Positions 51,301-60,300 of a DNA stretch of 64,000 nucleotides are shown here, one piece after another. The position numbers and the translations under genes are program-made. Each line of letters begins with the position of its first letter. Position 1 is the stretch's first letter. The DNA lies in NCBI RefSeq assembly GCF_030269925.1, contig NC_085111.1:4890142-4954141 (forward strand), in the 5' to 3' direction. The notes below the pieces were generated by a model. The model made no database searches, had not been told where the DNA came from, and worked only from the letters and a program-made list of their open reading frames with translations. This stretch comes from Bombyx mori (taxonomy: Eukaryota > Arthropoda > Insecta > Lepidoptera > Bombycidae).

Positions 51301-54300
51301 TAGCAAATTACTATCCCCATGGGTCTTCAATAGGATAGTGGTATTAGTAGGTAGTAAGTATTCAATAGGGTAGTGTCTTTTAAGAACAATATTTTAGTTG
51401 CGACAGCTAAAAAAAATAAGTGAATATTCTTTTTTTTTATTGCTTAGATGGGTGGACGAGCTCACAGCCCACCTGGTGTGAAGTGGTTGCTGAAGCCCAT
51501 AGACATCTACAACGTAAATGCGCCACCCACCTTGAGATAAATTCTAAGGTCTCAGTACAGTTCAACGGCTGCCCTGCCCTTCAAACCGAAACGCATTACT
51601 GCTTCACGGCAGAAATAGGCGGGGTGGTGGTACCTACCCGTTCGGACTCAGAAGAGGTCCTACCACCAGTATTCACATTGTTCATAAAAAAATTATTAAT
51701 ACCATTTGTCTTCTTTCAATTTAAATAAGTATTGTAATGTACGTCCTGTTTTGAAAATCAAATAAACACGATGTCGAACCTTACGATGCCAAACTATTAA
51801 ACATAAAGTAACATCACTCGACTTCTTTCCGTTTGCTGTAATTAAAGTTAAGTTTCTAAAGTGAATTATCACAAAGATTACTTACTAATGAAGCCGTCGT
51901 TTAACTAAATGCTAAGAGAGTTCGCTGTAATTGTAGACGTTTCTTAAAGTGAAACGAACAAATCGAGATGTCATTACACTATGCTCATTATTAAAATTAC
52001 TGTTATGACGAGCCAACGACTCGTTTCAAATTTTTTTGTAATGACTCTAAGCTTCTGCTTCTTTAGGGTAAAAAAAAAAAAAATACAAGGAGGTCTTTGT
52101 GTCTTACAAAGCTACAAGAACGCACCAAAATTATTATTTATACAAATATTTTAATTAACTTTATGTACAAAAGTACAGTGGCGGAATTCATGCCTAAGGC
52201 ATTCTCTACCGGTCAATCATGGTCGGTAGAAAGTGCAGTGATAGGGCATTGCTTTATTGAAAAAATATTTAAAAATACTTTATATGTATACAAAAAACAC
52301 ATCATATACAACGCCCTACATATTATTATTAGGATGATATACAATTTACAGATACAGGATGTACCACAATGGGTATATTAAGCCGAAACGTGGCTATAGT
52401 ATCAGCAATGTAGAACACGTTGCTAAAAAAATTCTAAGTCGTAATACAAAACTTAATTTATCATTTGTTTAACTGTTCGGAGGCAGCCCTGAATTAACAC
52501 AACAAAAGTACCGTTAGGCCGTTCATTCAGCTAAACGAGACAGAACAAAATAGACATAACAAAGTCACTAACACATTTCAAACAATGAATACGACAAATA
52601 ATGCAACCATAGTACTAGACAATTCATTTATATAACTCAAACAATATATTTCAAACTTATTACAGTGAATGTTACCAAATTTCGCTTTTATTGCAAAGAA
52701 AAAAAAAAGCTGTTTGATGTGTCAACACAGTAGGAACGGCTAGCGTTTCAATCAGCTGACATCACGTGACCCTTTTGAGTTTTTCTAACTCGATAAGCAG
52801 CCGCTTCACTGGTGGTAGGACCTCTTATGAGTCCGCACGGGTAGGTACCACCACCACGCCTATTTCTGCCGTGAAGCAGTAATGCGTTTCGGTTTGAAGG
52901 GTAGGGCAGCCGTTGTAACTATACTAAGACCTTAGAACTTATCTCAAGGTGGGTGGCGCATTTACGTTTTAGATGTCTATGGGCTCCAGTAACCACTTAA
53001 CACCAGGTGGACTGTGAGCTCGTCCCTCCATTTAAGCAACAAAAAAAAAGCCGCATCATCGCGTATCAGAATTTGACGGGATTTTAAAAATTATTTTTAC
53101 TCTTTCGTGTGTTAAATTTGGTTTACGGACATAAATCATTGTAAAATAAAAGTGATTCAAGTTATCACTTACGTAACCTCAACCTGGGAGATACAGATTG
53201 TTAATCACGATTCAAAGAGGGCTTATAGGGCGATATCATAGGCACTGCTTAAGGTATTCAGTGGCCTCAATCAATTCGGACGATCTTATTATTGTATTAA
53301 TAGGCTTACTTACTGGTGCTAGGTCATCTTTTCAGTCCATTTAAGTAGGTACCACCACCCTGCCTATTTCTGCCGTGAAGCAGTAATGCGTTTCGGTTTT
53401 TAAGGGTGGAGCAATCATGGTACTGTAGTACAAACTGAGACGTAGAACTCATATCTCAAAGTGGGTGTTGGTATTTACGTTGTCGAAGTCTATACTTCGG
53501 TAACCACATAAAACCAGATGGGCCGAAAACTCGTACATACGTCCAAGCAATAAAACCCTATTATGTATCAGGATATTAGGCCAAGGAAATAAAATTATTG
53601 TAAAGACATCGGTCTTTACTACCTGTGCCAGTGCCAGCCAGACGAGCATACGACCCACCTGATGGTGAGTGGTTACCGTTGCCCATGGACTTGAGCAATG
53701 CCAGGGGTAGAGCCAAACAGCTGCCTACCGCGAAATCGTCAAAGTTTTCAAGTTACTCAGACGTCTTGATGTCGATGAAAATTACGTTGAATGATTACAA
53801 ATTACATTACAAAGGTAGAGTAGTAAGGTAAAAAGCGTGTTTAAAAGACTGCACGTGTGCCGTTTTAAGTAAATTTTACAAAATATTTTAAAACCTAAAC
53901 ACAGTTGTAAGAGAACACATCGCACCTTTAGAATTGTAGAGACCCAAACAAAAAAATGTGTGATTTTGGAAAACATCGAATTCAAATTCAGTTTTCAAAC
54001 CGAAAAGAGGAAAGAGCGAAGTAAAAGAGACCGATGGATAAGTGTGCCCCTTTTTATGCAACTTTTGGTCATTTGATTATTCATAGCCGCTAAAAAGGGT
54101 CGTTCAAAGTCCATTTTTGAATTAAAGTCGAAGTCGAAAATCGAAATGGGTCTCTATTGCGACAAGATCGTATACAAGACCCGATCATACGAAAAATAGT
54201 GCTTGTCAACATAGATTTAGTAACACTTACCTGTTGATTAGCCGGAGTTGGTAGGGCAGCGCTCTGCGGGGGCACGGACTGTACGGGGCGAGCCGGTCTG

Positions 54301-57300
54301 GCGGCCGCGCGTTGCAGTGAAGCTCGTTTCACTGACACCATCAACCATACGTCCTCAACTCTTTGTGCTACCTACACGTGAGAATATCAATCGAGTTAGA
54401 AGTCGTCGGGGCCTCAAAGATAAGACGTCCGGTGCATTTGTGTTGAGCGATGCACCGGTGTTCGAATCTCAGGCGGGTACCAATTTTTCTAATGAAATAC
54501 GTACTCAACAAATGTTCACGATTGACTTCCACGGTGAAGGAATAACATCGTGTAATAAAAATCAAACCCGCAAAAATATATAATTTGCGTAATTACTGGT
54601 GGTAGGACCTCTTGAGAGCCCACGCGGGTAGGTACCACCACCCTGCCTATTTCTGCTGTGAAGCAGTAATGCGTTTCGGTTTGAAGGGTAGGGCAGCCGT
54701 TGTAACTATACCTGAGACCTTAGAACTTACATCTCAAGGTGGGTGGCGCATTTACGTGATAGATGTCTATGGGCTCCAGTAACCACTTAACACCATGTGG
54801 GCTGGGAGCTCGTCCACCCATCTACGCAATAAAAAATAAAAAAGTTAATGCAGCCGTAATTGTACTGTTAAAAATGAGACCTTACAACTTCATGTCTCAA
54901 GGTGGGTGGCGGCATTTACGTTGTAGATGTCTATGGGCTCCGGTAACCACCTAACATCAGGTGGGCGGTGAGCTCGTCCATCCATCTAAGTAATAAAAAA
55001 TAAATAAATAAAAAGAACAAATTGCTGACATTATCATTCTGGCTAGTGTCACAGAATAGGCAAGCAATACCAAGCTAATCGGGCAATTTTATCTGAAATT
55101 AATAGAAAAAAAAGGAGTAAATGTTTTCTTGCTAACATAATGGATTGGTAATAGGAAATTTAATTTAACAATTTAAAACTTACAGTTGAGAGAACGAGAT
55201 AACAAAAAAAAAGATAAAACTACCCGCAAATCTGTTCTAAAACAATTTTTCGCATTAAACAAATCCGGCTTAGGTTTCAAATGCCGAGGATCATATTCGT
55301 TAATAGCTAACTCTTCTATAATGCATGCAAACTGTCTATAAAGTAAACGGAATTTAATTTTATTTAATCCATTACAGAACATACTTGAGTGACCAAAGCT
55401 CTTGTTTCTTGGGTGGCGGACTGCATAAGCATGTCTCGGAACTGTTCAGGTGCTGTCAGCCCAAAGGACTGAGCGTCTTCCAGCAGCTTGTCTACAGCCA
55501 GCAGACCTCCTTCTCCGGCTAACAGCTCTACTCCAGTTGCACACCATTCGTTCGCCTGGATACACAAAAAATCTGTTATATTTCACTGCAGAATAAATAT
55601 CTATATTTATTTTTTACTTTTATTTTATTCAACAAGATTTGTTAAATTAAAATGTGTGGCGCATTTACGTTGTAGATGTCTATGGGCTACAGTAACCGCT
55701 TAACACCAGGTGCGCTGTGAGCTCGTCCACTCACCTAAGCAATAAAAAAAAACTGTTTCTTCCAAATAATACGTATATATCATCGAACATTCGTAGATCA
55801 AGGTGAAACCGTAATTGAACAATAAATTTATTTTTTATAAATTACCTTTTAAACTTTATGTACAAACAATGCATTAGACAAGATTCTTATATTATAGAGG
55901 TAGGCAGCGGCTTGGCTCTGCCCCTGGCATTGCTGACGTTCATGAGCGACGGTAACCACTTACCATTAGGAGGGCCGAATGCTCGTCTGTCTGCTCGGGC
56001 AATAAAAAAAAATTCTTGAACTAGTGTTATTATAGGTGATTCACTTCGCATAATAGTCATTTAATTTATTCTTCCTTTTGAATTTATTTATTTATTTTGA
56101 GTTTAACTTTGAATTTGTATTTATTATTTTAATCAATTTGCAATAACAAAATCCCTTTTGGTATGAGATATTTTTTGGATCGTACCTTATCTATCCTATC
56201 CATTAGTTCTCTAGCTTTCGTGAGTAGTAAATTTCGTTTTTGTATCTTGTCGATAAGCAGGGCGCTTGTACGTCTTAGTTCTTCGCATTTTGATTCTATA
56301 TGATCGACGGAACTTAGCGGATCTTGCATTAGTTTATCACCTAAAACAAAAGAAACGAAGTTTAAATAATATTTAAATAAAAAGTAACACGTTAAATTTG
56401 CGGGACTATTTCCTGTGGTTAAAATAACTATTTATATTTATGATTTTCTAAAATTAAAGGTTTTACGAATTGGGATTCCTTTGCCTAAAAATAATAAAAG
56501 TAAGCAAATGAATAAACGACGATTTAAATACTTGAGTAGGTGGGTCTACTTTCTATGTTGATCGTGCTCTTTGTAACAATAAAATTAAATTTTACACTTT
56601 ACTATAATAGTTTACCATCATCGATCACTGAAGATGCAGTATCAAGATCACAGTTGCATAATTTCTCAAAGTTGTGCGCTTCCTGAATGAGACTTTCCAC
56701 TCTACTGGCTGTTTCTCCCACTTCGGTCATGTCACACGCTGCTTTTAGATGATGATCTAAAGTTGCCTGTGCAAAACATTTTTTTTTTCAGCTAAATAAT
56801 TTTTTCTATGTTTATCTTTTACAATTTATTTTTATTCATTAATTAGATTAAGACTGTGCATAGAAGTTTCATTAATTTCAGACGTTAATGTCAAAGATAT
56901 ATGATATAATAATTATGTCATAGATTTAAAAAGTATTTATGCAGAATATACGCCACAGAGACTACATATAATGTTAAATATAACCTCAGACTTAGATATT
57001 CAGCTCTGTGTCAATGACAAAACATAACCTCAAAATATTGTTGATCTGTCATTCGTTTGTGTAGGAAAAATGGATATGATTTGTAATTTCCGTAAATGCA
57101 GAAAAACGTTGCCGAATCAAGCATGGATAACGACGTGTTCACATGCTTTTTGCGTTGAGCACGGAAAGAAAGAATTCAAAAGGAATGCAGATAACTCACT
57201 AACCTGCCCGGCGTGTGGAACCGAATTGAGAGATAAGTTTGATGTTATACAGGCGGACCTGAAGCCCAGTGAAACTTTCAAGTCTATAGTTTTAGCTGGT

Positions 57301-60300
57301 ATGAAGCCAGACATCATAATGGATATAGCAATGAGAGCGATGTCGTTTTGGTCGTATCAAGTGGAACAAGAAACGCTATATCAAGAGAATGTCGCAAAAC
57401 ATACAAGAGAAAAACTGCAATGCATGGAAGAAATCAACACTTTGAATTTGCAAAAATTAAAAGCGGAACTAGAAACATGCAAAAGAAAACTGACTTCTAT
57501 GCAATCGGAATATAATAAAAAGAGGAAACAAGCGGAAGATTTAACGGCTCGCTTAGAAGAAAAGACTAGGAAAATTCAGAAATTACAATTTCAGCTCGAC
57601 GCTCACAAACGAAAGGACATACACGTAGGTCAATTTGAAGGGGCAAGTAATCAAGAAAAGTGCATGGATATTTCTGATCTTGTTGGGAATAGAGCAGCGT
57701 CGGAAGCATTTGTTTTTAGACCCAATACGGAAGCGAATGAGTCTCGTCGAATATGCTCCCCAAAAACCCCTATGTTCGACTTTCGTCACAGAAAAAAACC
57801 AACCAACGACTTTCAGTTCAGGCCTATAATGTCTTAGCAATTGTGTTATGTTCGCGATAATAAATAACACGTTAATAAACTTTACGATTTAATCTCTTTG
57901 TGTGTAAATGTTTGTTTTGATTACGTAAAACTCCAGTGTATTTTAAAAAGCGTTTATTATTATTTGTAAATTAAGTGTAGCACGATTCACGAATAAGTTT
58001 ACCTGCATCTGTTTGAAATTCAATAAAAACGTTCTAAACTTCAACCAGTGATTGAGTTTTGTGGAATGCTTCTGCCAGAAATTATCAAACTGCTTCTCTG
58101 TCTCTTCCAGTTGTACTAGTAACCTGAAATGAAAGAAACCTTATAATTATATTAGCTGTAATTCACTAGAAAAACGATCGACTATATGATTGTTTGCATA
58201 TATACTATATATATACATATACTATATGCAAACAATCATAATATAGTCGATGCGACTATATGATAGAAGCATGTCAAAGTATAATCATATTTTAAAGTTA
58301 TATACTACACTTTAACTTTATTTGACAAAGGACACAATTGAAATAAGTCATAATTTTACCTTTCGACGGCAGCTACATGACTTATAATGTTGTACGTAAG
58401 ATTCGGCTTCCGCACTTGTGTTAATAAATCTTCTCCTTGTGTTGTTGCTATTGATAATTCAGATTTTAAAGCTTTATACCTGAAATTATGAATAATACTT
58501 AATAATAATTCGAATTATGAACATAATCTTTTCAAAATAATTTCAAGAGGTACTTGTGGGCTATTATACATTATATATATACATTCTAGTTTTGTGTTTT
58601 GTTTGGAAAAAATATTACAGCATTAACTTTTAAAATCGTGTAATATCATGGCTTTCATTTTAAATCTGCTGTAAAATAATATTAAAACCGAGTAACTTCG
58701 ACAGAGATTATGAAGGAAAATATGTGATTGGTCAAATTAAAAGTATATATCGTATTAATTACCTAGTTCCCTGACAGTCTAATAATTCTTTGGTTTGTGT
58801 GGGATCGTTTCCCATATCGCAGTCGACTATCTCGTGCATGAAATCGTCCAGCTTCGTCGATGTCTCTTTCATAAGCGTTGAAAATTTCTCTAAAGCCTGT
58901 ATAACGAGACGTAGGTAATCAAATATATCATTGTAGGAGTTATAAATATTGATTTACGCTCGAAGGTTCAAGACACGTAGTACGAATGTGTTTGTACGCA
59001 ATATGACGTGGTTGGTCACTAGTGCCCACGGACGTTAAGACTATTTGGAGCGCAAAGCAAGTATTGCTTTAAGCTATGACATGTTCTTCTTCAAACGAGG
59101 TTTTAGCGGAGATTGGTAAGCAGGAGACAGCGCTTGTGCCCCTGACATTGCCTGACGTCCACTTGCAACGGTGAACACCCATTATCAGGTGAGCCGTATG
59201 CTTGTCTGCCTACAATGGCTAAAAACTTCCATGTCGAATCTAAAGGAAGAGTAAACGTTATCCTAATGCAATTGAAATTTGACAACTGCGGTAGGCAGCG
59301 GCTTGGCTCTGCCCCCGGCATTGCTGAAGTCCATGGGCGACGGTAACCACTCACCATCAGGTGGGCCGTATGCCCGTCTGCCTACAAAGGCAATAAAAAA
59401 ATAAAAAAACATGGCTCAACGCGGGCACTAACATGCGGAGCACATTATGTGATATGTATGGGGTCTATAACAGTTTAACACGAACTGAATCGGAAGTTTC
59501 TCTGCCCACGTCAATGGATGGTGAAATACAAAAATGATACGGTAGACGAATTGGACGATGCTGTGCTCCAAGTGAATGTCTCCTAGCATAAGCTAACTAA
59601 ACAGGTATAAGTGTATAACGAAAAGCAGGCAGCAGCTCTCGGTAGACAGCGGCTTGGCTCTGCCCCTGGCATTGCTGAAGTCCTTGGGGGACGGTAACCA
59701 CTCACCATTTCTGCCGTGAAGCAGTAATGCGTTTCGGTTTAAAGGGTGAGGCAGCTGTTGTAACTATACTTGAGACCTAAGAACTACTATCTCAAGGTGG
59801 GTGGCGCATTTACGTTGTAGATGTGTATGGGCTCCAGTAACCACTTAACACCAGATGGGCTGTGAGCTCGTCCACCTATCTAAGAAATAAAAAATATAAA
59901 TATAAAACCATCCGGTGGGTCGTATGCTCGTCTTGTAGGCACAAGGGCTATAAAAACAATCCGCTGAATTTGTTTTGTCGGTTATTTTGAGACGGAGGTA
60001 GAATTTATTTTGAATTTTAATATTCAATAAATACTCGTGTTTTAAATTTAATGCCTAATACACCCAATTTAAAAGAAATTATTTTAAATTTTAGACTTTG
60101 TTGATCTGATCGGATATTAAATATTTTAATTATAATTGTTCATAAGATACAGTAGCATAATTCATCATTCTCAGAATTTCGTTAATGCGATCGACATTAA
60201 GAAATATCCCATTTTTCTACACATAATTCAGTGCGCAAGGATTGACATCATTGAATGATGAATATACTACCGGATTGGACTTGTATGTTTGAAAACTTAA

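Larger units (their letters stand above)
45541..52807. other. Giant-intron DNA
   Basis: Apart from listed repeats (Bm1 at 46171 and 51430, MITE 47057, Helitron 48669, A-tailed element 50356) only AT-rich sequence was seen. That includes simple GAAATGATATGA-like runs at 48040-48240. Confidence 0.5.

Noticed and set aside
55173..55382. 69-codon minus-strand frame between two RhoGEF exons
   Set aside because: Skipping it joins ...TRALVTQ to VAQRVEDVW in phase exactly as in the family. It has no family match and overlaps the intron donor.
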